DNA of 30,110 nt from a virus. This document shows, in pieces, positions 22,126 through 29,031 of this stretch. The stretch spans positions 1 to 30,110 of IMG/VR virus record IMGVR_UViG_3300044959_000107, one strand, 5' to 3'. The first letter of the stretch is position 1; every line of letters begins with the position of its first letter. The notes under the pieces were generated by a model. The model searched no databases. It was not told the DNA's origin and was given only the letters and a program-made list of their open reading frames with translations. A program made the position numbers and the translations under genes.

Positions 22126-22661
22126 GGCGTGAAATGAGTTATCCTCAAATGGTCACCGATGTCAAACAGCCGCCGCCGCTTGCGATAGACGCCATCGCCA
22201 TCGCGAAGGTCAGCCGAACCGGTATTGCCTTCAATGGTCTGTATAAGGTTTTTGGATATGATACGTTCAACGAATCCTATATGCCCTGTCCACGTTGCTG
22301 ACCGCGTCCATATAGCAAGCCAGCCAGGCTGAACGGTGCGGTAGCCCTTCAGGACGTGTTTGACGGGCACCGACCGCGAAACAATATACTTGCGTGCCCC
22401 CGCTGACCGAACCGCGGGGAACGTCGCCCCACCCGCGTCGAGGCAATACGCAACGAATGCTGCACACCATGCGTAGCCGCAAGGCAAGCCGACGCGCCCC
22501 AAAAACCGCTCAATTACGGGGGAGCAGTTCGGGGACGTCTCCCGCGTGCCTATATAAGATTTCGCCGTGTCCAGCCATCGGGGGTTAGCCGACAATAATT
22601 GCGGCTGCCAGTATAACGATAGCAGCAGCGACAAGCAGAAGAGCGTACGCAACATTGCCAT
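22116..22661 (-). CDS. CHAP-domain endolysin with N-terminal signal (181 aa)
   Basis: Residues 1-25 form a hydrophobic secretion or signal-anchor sequence (LRTLFCLSLLLSLYW). The rest is a CHAP-type (NlpC/P60-like) peptidoglycan hydrolase: YAWCAAFVAYCL with catalytic Cys66, TGHIGFVE with His127, and TIEGNTG with Glu144/Asn146 as the third polar residue. It should cut peptide bonds or amide links in the cell wall. The signal suggests export by the host Sec path or a SAR-type release rather than passage only through a holin hole. Its first 77 bases overlap the end of the holin-like gene in another frame. Confidence 0.85.
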   Translation of the reverse strand: MAMLRTLFCLSLLLSLYWQPQLLSANPRWLDTAKSYIGTRETSPNCSPVIERFLGRVGLPCGYAWCAAFVAYCLDAGGATFPAVRSAGARKYIVSRSVPVKHVLKGYRTVQPGWLAIWTRSATWTGHIGFVERIISKNLIQTIEGNTGSADLRDGDGVYRKRRRLFDIGDHLRITHFTPCY

Positions 22662-22869
22662 TGCGAATTTCGTGCAACGTGTTGAATTCTCTGAATATAA
22701 ACGAGTCAGCGGCTACAAGTGCGCCTAAGAGCAAGCCGACGCCTAAGACCGCTTCGCCCCAGACGGCGAACGCAGGTGCAGTATAGAGCAGCACGACAAG
22801 AATGATAATCCCCGCCAACGTGCTAAGAGTCGGCATCAGTAGTTTGGGGTTTGCCTTTTGCTTTTTCAT
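22585..22869 (-). CDS. Three-helix holin-like membrane protein (94 aa)
   Basis: Three hydrophobic segments are seen: LLMPTLSTLAGIIILVVLLY, VLGVGLLLGALVAADSFIF and VAYALLLVAAAIVILAAAII, with a basic N-terminus (MKKQKANPK). Size, topology and position immediately before the endolysin fit a class I holin. ATG 22869 is chosen; ATG 22881 (MKCVMKKQ) is an alternative, and both lie inside the previous small membrane gene. The third segment is encoded by the DNA that also encodes the endolysin signal. Confidence 0.6.
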   Translation of the reverse strand: MKKQKANPKLLMPTLSTLAGIIILVVLLYTAPAFAVWGEAVLGVGLLLGALVAADSFIFREFNTLHEIRNGNVAYALLLVAAAIVILAAAIIVG

Positions 22870-23044
22870 GACGCATTTCATTCAATGTTCGAACGATCCG
22901 AATGATTATAAAGATGAACGTCGCCAGCGATACCAATATTTGGACGATGACACTTATGTCTTTCAGCATCGCGGATATAGTCATTCCGCTGATGATAATT
23001 GCCATGTCTCGTAACGTGTCACGAATAGTATGTTCCGCAATCAT
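22823..23044 (-). CDS. Small membrane protein, holin or antiholin candidate (73 aa)
   Basis: ATGA-coupled to the connector gene. It has an amphipathic or weakly hydrophobic N-terminal part (DMAIIISGMTISAML) and one clear membrane segment, ISVIVQILVSLATFIFIIIR, with a charged C-terminal tail (RTLNEMRHEKAKGK). It overlaps the three-helix protein gene. Two adjacent small membrane proteins ahead of an endolysin suggest a holin and antiholin pair; which one is which cannot be told from sequence. Confidence 0.5.
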   Translation of the reverse strand: MIAEHTIRDTLRDMAIIISGMTISAMLKDISVIVQILVSLATFIFIIIRIVRTLNEMRHEKAKGKPQTTDADS

Positions 23045-23487
23045 CGCATTACGATCGGTAGTATATACTTATCGCTTCGGCACGTTGCCGCACCGGTAAT
23101 TTCGTCAACTTTCGTTTTGACCGCCTGCAAAGCCTTCGCTGCTTCGCGAATGAAGTATTCGGTCACCTGGTGTCCGTCCTTGACCTGGAAGCCGTCGGGG
23201 CTATAGACCCCCAAGCCTGCATTTGTGATTTTATATGCCAGCCCGATTGCTGCATCGCGTTCGACACAACGCACACACGCCCGCTTTATAAGAGTTACAA
23301 GTTCCGATTGTTCAGGCGTTAGCGTGTTCGCGTCGAACGCCGCCTGCAATATAGGATAATAATCCCCTAACAGGGGACGTATTTCAAGTTCATCAACGCC
23401 AGTAAGGTACGTTTCAAGTACCTTGTCTTCCAGGTTAGAACTTAGGTGCACCGAAAGGTTTTTCAGCTCTGCAACGCTTGTAAACAT
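23041..23487 (-). CDS. Head-tail connector, DUF6712-like (148 aa)
   Basis: A helical protein beginning MFTSVAELKNLSVHL, with LTGVDELEIRPLLGDYYPIL near the N-terminus. The pattern of helix, E-x-x-x-x-PLLG and long helices is what I associate with the DUF6712 family of Bacteroidota phages, placed next to the portal and thought to be an adaptor of the neck. ATG 23487 is chosen because it overlaps the portal stop by one base (TAATG); a longer reading from 23514 is possible. The C-terminus ends in a lone Cys-containing loop. Confidence 0.65.
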   Translation of the reverse strand: MFTSVAELKNLSVHLSSNLEDKVLETYLTGVDELEIRPLLGDYYPILQAAFDANTLTPEQSELVTLIKRACVRCVERDAAIGLAYKITNAGLGVYSPDGFQVKDGHQVTEYFIREAAKALQAVKTKVDEITGAATCRSDKYILPIVMR

Positions 23488-25205
23488 TAGATTCGCACAA
23501 GATGTTGACGCCATTCATGACGGCATGCGGGTTCATTTTGTCCCGTCTGCCAATTGTGATACCACCCGCCGCGATAGGTCCACACGTCACGACCTATGAT
23601 AGAGCTTATACGGTCGATCTCGTCGCGGGTATATGCTTTGTTCAGCGTTAGCATTCGCCGACAGAACGGGCGCGATTGCGTTAGCAGCGGTGGAGCATCG
23701 GGGCGCTCTTCATAGGTATATACCACCCGCAGGTTTTGCCGCCCGTGGATTGCAACCAGTCCTTTGACTGTAGGACGTAAGGGGTTATTTCCGTCGGGCA
23801 TCTTTATGTAGCCAAGCTTTATAAGGTTAGCCAGACGGCGCACAACTTCCGACCGTTTGCCTTGGAATGCCTGGATTATATGGTTCAAATCGCTCCCTGC
23901 CGATACCATCTCTATTAATTGCAGGTCCTGTTCTGTCGGTTTATACGCCGGACGAAATTCTTCATAGTCACTGAATTCTACAACCGCATGCCAATCATCA
24001 CGCCCGACAACGGGTTCCGATGCAATCCACGCCGACACCTTAGATCGAGGCATGCCTGCCCGCGCAAAGAGGTCCACAACCGTATCGACTGAAGCGAACG
24101 ACACCATCGTTTGCCCCTGCGTTTCGGGCTGTTCGACGGTGATTTGCGCGGGCACCTTTAGCAGCTTCAAAACCTTATTAATCGCGGTTACAAGCGCGTT
24201 GCGCCGCCCCGCAATATATGTCTGCTCAAAGATTGCATAGGACTCTTCGCGTGACGTCGTGCCCCCAAGCTGCCCTGGAATTGCAACGCCGATAAGTTCA
24301 GGCGAAGTGACTGAATGTGCAACTACAATCGACGTGACAATGTCCTGACGCACGGTCGAATAGCGCGCCGCCGTGTCTGACCCCGAAATCGGTTGTATAC
24401 TTGCCCCCTGCTCTGCACCTGGAGCACGGAACGTTACAACAATTCCAGTTTCGCTTGTGGAGCTGGTTAGTTCCTCTTTTATCCGCCGCGCAATCTCCGC
24501 CCGCTCTTCTTCGCTTTTGAAAAAGTCTGGCAATTCAACGAGCGTTCCCCCTTTGAACGAGTTCGCGATCTCGTGATATTGATACTTTTGCGACTCAATG
24601 TCGGCAAGGATAGCGTATATACCCCCTGCATAGGTCGGCTGGGGATATACAAGAGAGGTCAGCGAATACCGGTTCTCTAAGTCGTATAACGCGGGGGTCG
24701 GGGTAGCTGCAAGCCGATAGATATAGACCTGCCCGATAGGTGGTTCGGTTATCGGCATTTGCGAGATGTCAGGGATTTCCGTTTTGTCAATAGGGCGCGT
24801 CCAGTTTTCTGAAACGAAATACTTATCAAAATTCGTGCCAACCCTAACCTTATAAAACGGTATAAAGCCTAACAGCCACCCGTTCGATACCCGTCGAACG
24901 GTTATATAAGCCTGGTTGCTGATTTCGTAGTCGCGGGCAAGTTGCTCCATGTATTGCGCCCACGTTTGCCCGTCTTCCAGCCATAGCCCGTCAGCGTTCG
25001 GATATAGGATTTTCCGCGCTTGTGTGATATAGTAGACTTTCGTTTCGATAATGCCCTTGTGTATAGGGCTTTCGAGGTACGCATTGAGATAATACGGGTA
25101 TAGGTTATCGTCCCCATACCGATAGAATTCACCCCGTGCTGGGCTATACGTCAGACGGGGTGGTTCTATGCGCCGAAAGTCGTATGTAGCGCGCGTCTTA
25201 TTCAT
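23487..25205 (-). CDS. Portal protein with C-terminal winged-helix and Cys/His extension (572 aa)
   Basis: Residues 1-410 fit a portal of the type seen in Bacteroidota phages: GDDNLYPYYLNAYLESPIHK early, a wing and stem region, and VTSPELIGVAIPGQLGGTTS before the clip. The portal ring is the DNA gate of the capsid and the docking site of terminase. After this come two extra parts: residues about 424-485 look like a winged helix (IEMVSAGSDLNHIIQAFQGK, then SEVVRRLANLIKLGYI), and 510-572 hold SRPFCRR ... TRDEIDRI ... GGWYHN ... ACRHEW, a Cys/His motif seen at the ends of some phage minor head proteins. The extension probably faces the capsid interior. Confidence 0.82.
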   Translation of the reverse strand: MNKTRATYDFRRIEPPRLTYSPARGEFYRYGDDNLYPYYLNAYLESPIHKGIIETKVYYITQARKILYPNADGLWLEDGQTWAQYMEQLARDYEISNQAYITVRRVSNGWLLGFIPFYKVRVGTNFDKYFVSENWTRPIDKTEIPDISQMPITEPPIGQVYIYRLAATPTPALYDLENRYSLTSLVYPQPTYAGGIYAILADIESQKYQYHEIANSFKGGTLVELPDFFKSEEERAEIARRIKEELTSSTSETGIVVTFRAPGAEQGASIQPISGSDTAARYSTVRQDIVTSIVVAHSVTSPELIGVAIPGQLGGTTSREESYAIFEQTYIAGRRNALVTAINKVLKLLKVPAQITVEQPETQGQTMVSFASVDTVVDLFARAGMPRSKVSAWIASEPVVGRDDWHAVVEFSDYEEFRPAYKPTEQDLQLIEMVSAGSDLNHIIQAFQGKRSEVVRRLANLIKLGYIKMPDGNNPLRPTVKGLVAIHGRQNLRVVYTYEERPDAPPLLTQSRPFCRRMLTLNKAYTRDEIDRISSIIGRDVWTYRGGWYHNWQTGQNEPACRHEWRQHLVRI

Positions 25206-25410
25206 GCTCAGACGGTTTTTCTATGTCTTTGCCTTTAGCGGGTTTACGCTCTGAGGGCGGGGCGGGGGACCGCTCGAAAAATACATCGAACAAGTCCCCC
25301 AGCTCCTGTCGCAGCAAGTCGGCGTTATCGGTGATGTGTACTTCCTTATATAGCTTGGGAATGTACACAATCTTACCTTTATATTCCGGTTTCGGTCGCC
25401 ATTGTGACAT
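25198..25410 (-). CDS. Small acidic-tailed protein before the portal (70 aa)
   Basis: A short protein with a beta-type start (GKIVYIPKLYKEVHITDN), a helix (ADLLRQELGDLFDVFF) and a Pro/Lys/Glu-rich disordered tail. It overlaps the portal gene by eight bases. No family recognised; the position between an abundant virion gene and the portal suggests a small head component or assembly helper. Confidence 0.55.
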   Translation of the reverse strand: MSQWRPKPEYKGKIVYIPKLYKEVHITDNADLLRQELGDLFDVFFERSPAPPSERKPAKGKDIEKPSEHE

Positions 25411-25419
25411 AGCTATATA

Positions 25420-25932
25420 TTAGGTTGTTGGCACTGTACCGCTGAAGAACGGCGATGGCGTCGAACTTTTCGAGGTGAATTGCAGGTTGACCACGTGGGG
25501 GTCGCCAAACGCCTGCCCCGATTGCTCATCACCGCCCGAACGCAGGCACCCGAATTCGTGTCCGATAATTCGTTTTGTGCCGTCGTTCAGTTCGACGACG
25601 AACGCCGCAACGCCTGAACTTAGGTCGTGCAGCCACTTGATATCGTTAGCCGTCTGTACGGGCAATTGCAGGGAGATTTGCGTTTCGTAGTATATAGTTC
25701 GCCCCTGCGGATTGACGTTCGGGGTTTCCGTGAACGATACCGATTCGGGTTCTATTCCGATAACATAGAATTTTTTGCCCGTCTGCATCGTGATCGCTGT
25801 GACCTGATGGGGGTTTGCGGGGTCTTTGGTCAGCGACTGAATGTCTCCAAAGTTTGTCACATAAATGGCTTTCACCCCGCCCGTCGTGCTACAAGTTTTT
25901 CGGGCGTAACCCGATGCAATTTCGCAAGGCAT
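25420..25932 (-). CDS. Abundant virion protein, possible major tail tube protein (170 aa)
   Basis: It begins MPCEIASGYARKTCSTTGGV and continues with beta-rich sequence (KAIYVTNFGDIQSLT, YETQISLQLPVQTANDIKWL), ending in Ser/Thr/Pro. Proteins of this size and style, with an early Cys and Gly-Gly followed by a Tyr-x-x-Asn-Phe strand, are common next to the capsid gene in Bacteroidota phages and are taken as major tail tube proteins. The same 16-base leader lies before this gene and before the major capsid gene, which suggests similarly high expression. A capsid decoration protein is the main alternative. Confidence 0.55.
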   Translation of the reverse strand: MPCEIASGYARKTCSTTGGVKAIYVTNFGDIQSLTKDPANPHQVTAITMQTGKKFYVIGIEPESVSFTETPNVNPQGRTIYYETQISLQLPVQTANDIKWLHDLSSGVAAFVVELNDGTKRIIGHEFGCLRSGGDEQSGQAFGDPHVVNLQFTSKSSTPSPFFSGTVPTT

Positions 25933-25937
25933 GGCAA

Positions 25938-25953
25938 TACTCTATATTGTTGT
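25938..25953 (-). promoter_or_regulatory. 16-base leader shared with the capsid gene (copy 1)
   Basis: On the minus strand ACAACAATATAGAGTA lies five bases before ATG 25932. It is identical to the sequence before the major capsid gene. There is no purine-rich ribosome site, so this may be a translation enhancer or part of an RNA-processing signal. Confidence 0.5.
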
Positions 25954-25964
25954 ACTTATTAGAC

Positions 25965-26960
25965 TTACGCAACTGTTCGAATGAACATATTCGGGCGCCA
26001 GAGCGCCAGACCGCTATACCATTGAATCGATCCGCGAATTTCGCGTTCGCTGGTTTCGTACCACAAATTGAAGTCCTGATAGTCAGCGGGGTCATCGGTG
26101 CCGACTACAATATAATTTTCGACGACCCCGTAGGCAAGCGACGTAGGTGTACCGCTGTAATTTGCCGGTTGGGCGTCGATCTCGTGGAACTTCCGCAGCC
26201 ACACACCCGACCGCGGCAGCATCATTTGCGCGCGGCTGGTTCCAACGTTTTCCGAATCGGGGGCAACGTGATAGTAATTCAACTTGAATAGCCCCTTCCG
26301 AATCCGTTCGTAGACCGTCGAGCCGACATATACTGCCGGTTGCACGCCTGGGTTATCGCGAACTTCGGCTGGGAACGAAAGTGCGAAGTCTTCAATGGCT
26401 TCGTAGATTTGCACGGGGTCCGTTACGGTCACACCTGCCAGCGAATATGTTCCAACGCCGGGGGTTATGACCATCTTTTTTAGCAAGCCATCATGATGCA
26501 CAAGTTCCACGTCCACCGACGTGGTATCGCCAAGCAGCAGTAGCCGCTGCCACTTCGTAGCCGCAAGTTGGGTCATGCCGATTGTCAGGACGTCGGGGAA
26601 CGAGAGCGATTCAAGTTCCTTTTGCGCCCCGCGGGGGTTCAGGATTTGCGTCCACTTCCCGTTCAAATCTCGACGGCATAGAGCGACATCAATCCCAACG
26701 GGGACGGTCGAAAGAGAAACCGAAGGGAATGAAACGGTCGCGTCATCATTGAAGCCGCAACCTGCCTTCGAACGAAGGGTACCGGTGATATTGATCCCGT
26801 TCCACTGGATCGTACCCTTCACCCCCTCCTGAATGGTGACGTTGTCCAGGAAGCGGGTAGCTTTGAACAACATCGGCATAATCTGGTCGAGCTGCTGGTC
26901 TACATAAGCGGGGAGACCAGCCAGGTCGAAGCCGAATGCGTGGTATTGTTTGAGTGCCAT
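25965..26960 (-). CDS. Major capsid protein (331 aa)
   Basis: A soluble alpha/beta protein following the scaffold gene, with segments typical of HK97-fold capsid proteins in Bacteroidota phages: an N-terminal helix region (AYVDQQLDQIMPMLFKATRF), DVALCRRDLNGKWTQILNPR, KWQRLLLLGDTTS, then YEAIEDFALSFPAEVRDNPG, the P-domain-like AVYVGSTVYERIRKGLFKL, and a final IQWYSGLALWRPNMFI. There is no long N-terminal delta domain, in keeping with a separate scaffold gene. The 16-base leader 2 bases upstream of ATG matches that of the 170-residue gene. Strong expression is expected. Confidence 0.85.
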   Translation of the reverse strand: MALKQYHAFGFDLAGLPAYVDQQLDQIMPMLFKATRFLDNVTIQEGVKGTIQWNGINITGTLRSKAGCGFNDDATVSFPSVSLSTVPVGIDVALCRRDLNGKWTQILNPRGAQKELESLSFPDVLTIGMTQLAATKWQRLLLLGDTTSVDVELVHHDGLLKKMVITPGVGTYSLAGVTVTDPVQIYEAIEDFALSFPAEVRDNPGVQPAVYVGSTVYERIRKGLFKLNYYHVAPDSENVGTSRAQMMLPRSGVWLRKFHEIDAQPANYSGTPTSLAYGVVENYIVVGTDDPADYQDFNLWYETSEREIRGSIQWYSGLALWRPNMFIRTVA

Positions 26961-26962
26961 GT

Positions 26963-26978
26963 TACTCTATATTGTTGT
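26963..26978 (-). promoter_or_regulatory. 16-base leader shared with the 170-residue virion gene (copy 2)
   Basis: On the minus strand ACAACAATATAGAGTA ends two bases before ATG 26960. It is identical to the copy at 25938-25953, while the flanks differ. Confidence 0.5.
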
Positions 26979-26989
26979 TAGACAAGTAC

Positions 26990-27739
26990 TTATGTGTTTC
27001 GGAATTTGTATGCTACATCGATAAGGCTATTTGCCTGCGTGCCGTTCGGCTTAGCGGTGCTATAGCGTTGTTTCGATAGGTCGAGACGTGCAGTAAGCGC
27101 ATCGACCTGTTTTTCGAGCGATTGAATTCTTGCTTTGAGTGCCGCGATCGCTTGTATATCCTGTGCAGCCGTAGCTTCTTGACCGCTAACGACTTGCATA
27201 TCGGTGACGACACCGTTTTCACAGGTAATCTGCACCTGTTCGCCGTTGATTTCGAGCGTGTACGTACCGTTCGCGGGCACGGGTGTCCCGTCTGCACCGA
27301 TCTCGTTGACCGTCGTTCCGACAGCGAGTTCACCGTCCCAATCTAAGACGGCACCTTCGAGCGTCGTAACCTGTTCGAATATATGGTTTTGCGCCCGCCG
27401 TGCACCCCGCATCGCAATCGCGCGTGCCGTTAGGTTCGACGCTGCCTCGGTCGATTCAGTGGAGCCAACGGGTTGCAGGTCGGTAATTGTACCAGTATCA
27501 TCAACGGTAACCGTATATTGCTCACCCGTCTCCGTTGTTAGGGCATAGGTGCCCTGGGGGAGGGGCAGTTTAGAGCCATCAGTTGCCTCGACCATCAGGA
27601 CGGTCCCAACGGCAAGGTCACCTTCCCAGGTCACAGCCTGACCCCCTTCGATTGTACCCTGTCCGAATAGCACAAGCCCGAAGCGTCGGACTTTTGCGGA
27701 CCGACCCCGTAGCCGGTCCAAAAAACTAAGCTTTGCCAT
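26990..27739 (-). CDS. Scaffold-like head assembly protein with duplicated beta domain (249 aa)
   Basis: ATG 27739 follows the protease stop by one base. Two copies of a roughly 65-residue beta unit are visible, one with AVTWEGDLAVGTVLMVEATD and LPQGTYALTTETGEQYTV, the other with AVLDWDGELAVGTTVNEIGA and VPANGTYTLEINGEQVQI. A C-terminal coiled coil follows (AIAALKARIQSLEKQVDALT). Between protease and capsid genes this is the usual place of a scaffold. The beta pair with a coiled coil is a combination I associate with Bacteroidota phage head proteins. A decoration role for the beta units is possible. Confidence 0.65.
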   Translation of the reverse strand: MAKLSFLDRLRGRSAKVRRFGLVLFGQGTIEGGQAVTWEGDLAVGTVLMVEATDGSKLPLPQGTYALTTETGEQYTVTVDDTGTITDLQPVGSTESTEAASNLTARAIAMRGARRAQNHIFEQVTTLEGAVLDWDGELAVGTTVNEIGADGTPVPANGTYTLEINGEQVQITCENGVVTDMQVVSGQEATAAQDIQAIAALKARIQSLEKQVDALTARLDLSKQRYSTAKPNGTQANSLIDVAYKFRNT

Positions 27740-27740
27740 G

Positions 27741-28289
27741 TTACTTAACATAAAGTGGAACATCTTTGTGAACAAATTCGCCTTCAATGCTGAAGCCGCG
27801 AAACTTTCCTTCTTTTATAAGGCTTTTGACGTCAGAATTATCGACGTGGTATATACCGATCCAGCTTCCATCGGTCACCTTACCGGTCGCGAAATGGGGG
27901 GTTAGCCCCTTCGCTGAATCGACCTGGTAGCCGCCAATATAATAGACTCCATCGATGGTTTTGCCTGGGTCGTGCATAAGATTGACGTTATTGAGTGCCC
28001 CCAGCTTCGACGCCCGAACCATCATTTTGCGGATGGTTTCGGGTCGGAAGAATACATAATATGGCTCGTTGTCTGTATCGTAGCGCAATATAGGCACGTT
28101 CGCAAGCATGAGCACTCCATATAGGGTTTGCGAGCCCTCATCCCAACTGAAGCGTTGGGGGGCTACCACATCCGACCGCAGTCCGAACAGTACAAAGTTG
28201 CGTTGCACGGCGGGCTGGTCCACAATCGCGACCCCCGTCACACCGGTCGGTTCGTCTTCCGATAAGATTAGTTCAACGTAGCGGAGCAT
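27741..28289 (-). CDS. Prohead serine protease, XkdF-like (182 aa)
   Basis: The sequence fits the XkdF-type phage serine proteases: GVAIVDQPAVQRNFVLF at the start, NVNLMHDPGK with the likely catalytic His106, a strand GVYYIGGYQVDSAKG, WIGIYHVD, and KFRGFSIEGEF with the likely catalytic Ser167. Such enzymes cut the scaffold and capsid N-termini when the prohead matures. Length is normal. The order protease, scaffold, capsid supports the call. ATG 28289 lies six bases after the previous stop and has no Shine-Dalgarno sequence. Confidence 0.85.
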   Translation of the reverse strand: MLRYVELILSEDEPTGVTGVAIVDQPAVQRNFVLFGLRSDVVAPQRFSWDEGSQTLYGVLMLANVPILRYDTDNEPYYVFFRPETIRKMMVRASKLGALNNVNLMHDPGKTIDGVYYIGGYQVDSAKGLTPHFATGKVTDGSWIGIYHVDNSDVKSLIKEGKFRGFSIEGEFVHKDVPLYVK

Positions 28290-28295
28290 AATTAA

Positions 28296-28823
28296 TCACT
28301 TGAGCGATACACCTAGATCAATGCCGCGATTCTTAATCATTTGTAGCATTTTAAAAGAGTCTTTAGCATAATTTTTATATCGATACACAGCCTCGTAGGC
28401 TAATCTTATCGTATCACCACTTGTTGCTTGCTCTATCTTTGAAACGACCTCGGTTATATTCCGCACGAACTCTTCTGCCATTTTCACAAGCATAGATACC
28501 CCCGTTGCCGTTGGGGCAACCTTCATTACATAGTTGCGTTGTGGTTCTTCAGCAAATACCTTGAGCTGTTTTCCTTTTTTCGCAATCGCCGCCAGCCAGT
28601 CGTTAACTTTGATGCGCTTACCCGCAGCGTTGCCCCAAAAATCTTCAACAAATTTATAGAGCGCTTGTAGAGTCCCCCCATCGGTGATTTGCGACAGCGA
28701 CTTTATAAGACTATTCGTTTCAATTATAAGGTCGTTGAGGATGTTTCGCGCGGTTTTTGCCTTAGCCGCCAGGGGGTCGGCAAATTCATTGCCGCTTACA
28801 AGTTTTACAGCCCGAACTAACAT
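28296..28823 (-). CDS. Helical protein of unknown function, first gene of late operon 2 (175 aa)
   Basis: ATG 28823 (MLVRAVKLVSGNEFADPLAA) is chosen because a longer reading from 28982 would run through the promoter at 28853-28883. The protein is almost wholly helical and basic-acidic balanced (TARNILNDLIIETNSLIKSL, MAEEFVRNITEVVSKIEQAT, YAKDSFKMLQMIKNRG). Being first behind the late promoter and next to the protease gene suggests a head assembly factor, but no family is recognised. Its A/T content is higher than that of the neighbours. Confidence 0.6.
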   Translation of the reverse strand: MLVRAVKLVSGNEFADPLAAKAKTARNILNDLIIETNSLIKSLSQITDGGTLQALYKFVEDFWGNAAGKRIKVNDWLAAIAKKGKQLKVFAEEPQRNYVMKVAPTATGVSMLVKMAEEFVRNITEVVSKIEQATSGDTIRLAYEAVYRYKNYAKDSFKMLQMIKNRGIDLGVSLK

Positions 28824-28852
28824 GTTTTGTAACCTATTATAGTGGTACACTA

Positions 28853-28883
28853 CAAATATACAATTTCCAACCGCCGTTGTCAA
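28853..28883 (-). promoter_or_regulatory. Late promoter 2, Bacteroidota -33/-7 type
   Basis: On the minus strand CTTGACA (TTG at 28883-28881), exactly 20 bases, then TATATTTG (28860-28853). The expected RNA start is near 28846-28849, leaving a leader of about 25 bases before ATG 28823. It shares boxes and spacing with the promoter at 9822-9852. Confidence 0.78.
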
Positions 28884-28912
28884 GGGGTTTCGCAAAATAT
28901 TTTTCCACCCAC

Positions 28913-28944
28913 TTGACAATATAGGGTTTTGCGTCGTATCTTTG
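28913..28944 (+). promoter_or_regulatory. Plus-strand promoter opposite late promoter 2
   Basis: TTG at 28913-28915, 21 bases, then TATCTTTG at 28937-28944. Its CTTGACAA is the inverted copy of TTGTCAAG in late promoter 2 (28878-28885), making a symmetrical divergent pair. No plausible gene follows before the terminator at 29007. Confidence 0.65.
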
Positions 28945-28946
28945 CG

Positions 28947-29031
28947 ATGCCTACCTATATTCCAATTGGGGACGGTTGGCATGGTATATAGGACGGTTGT
29001 ACATTCAACCCGCTTCGGCGGGTTATTTATT
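28947..29031 (+). ncRNA. Candidate short structured RNA
   Basis: The stretch runs from the plus promoter to a hairpin terminator, about 80 bases, and lies head-on to the end of the tape measure gene. Two stems can form: ATGCCTACC (28947-28955) with GGTTGGCAT (28974-28982), one mismatch; and CCTATATTCC (28954-28963) with GGTATATAGG (28983-28992), one mismatch. They share bases 28954-28955, so they compete in full length. A palindrome CCAATTGG (28962-28969) lies between. The role is unknown; it is not a tRNA. Confidence 0.4.
29007..29030. terminator. Hairpin terminator after the tape measure gene
   Basis: AACCCGC-TTCG-GCGGGTT (29007-29024) is a perfect 7-bp stem with a stable tetraloop, followed on the plus strand by ATTTATTAT. 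It lies just after the tape measure stop on the minus strand and ends the short plus-strand RNA. Its U tract favours the plus direction. Confidence 0.75.

Noticed and set aside
28947-28992. H-type pseudoknot from the two stems in the candidate short RNA
   Set aside because: The stems would need loops of zero length across both grooves, which is not sterically possible; competing stems are the better reading.
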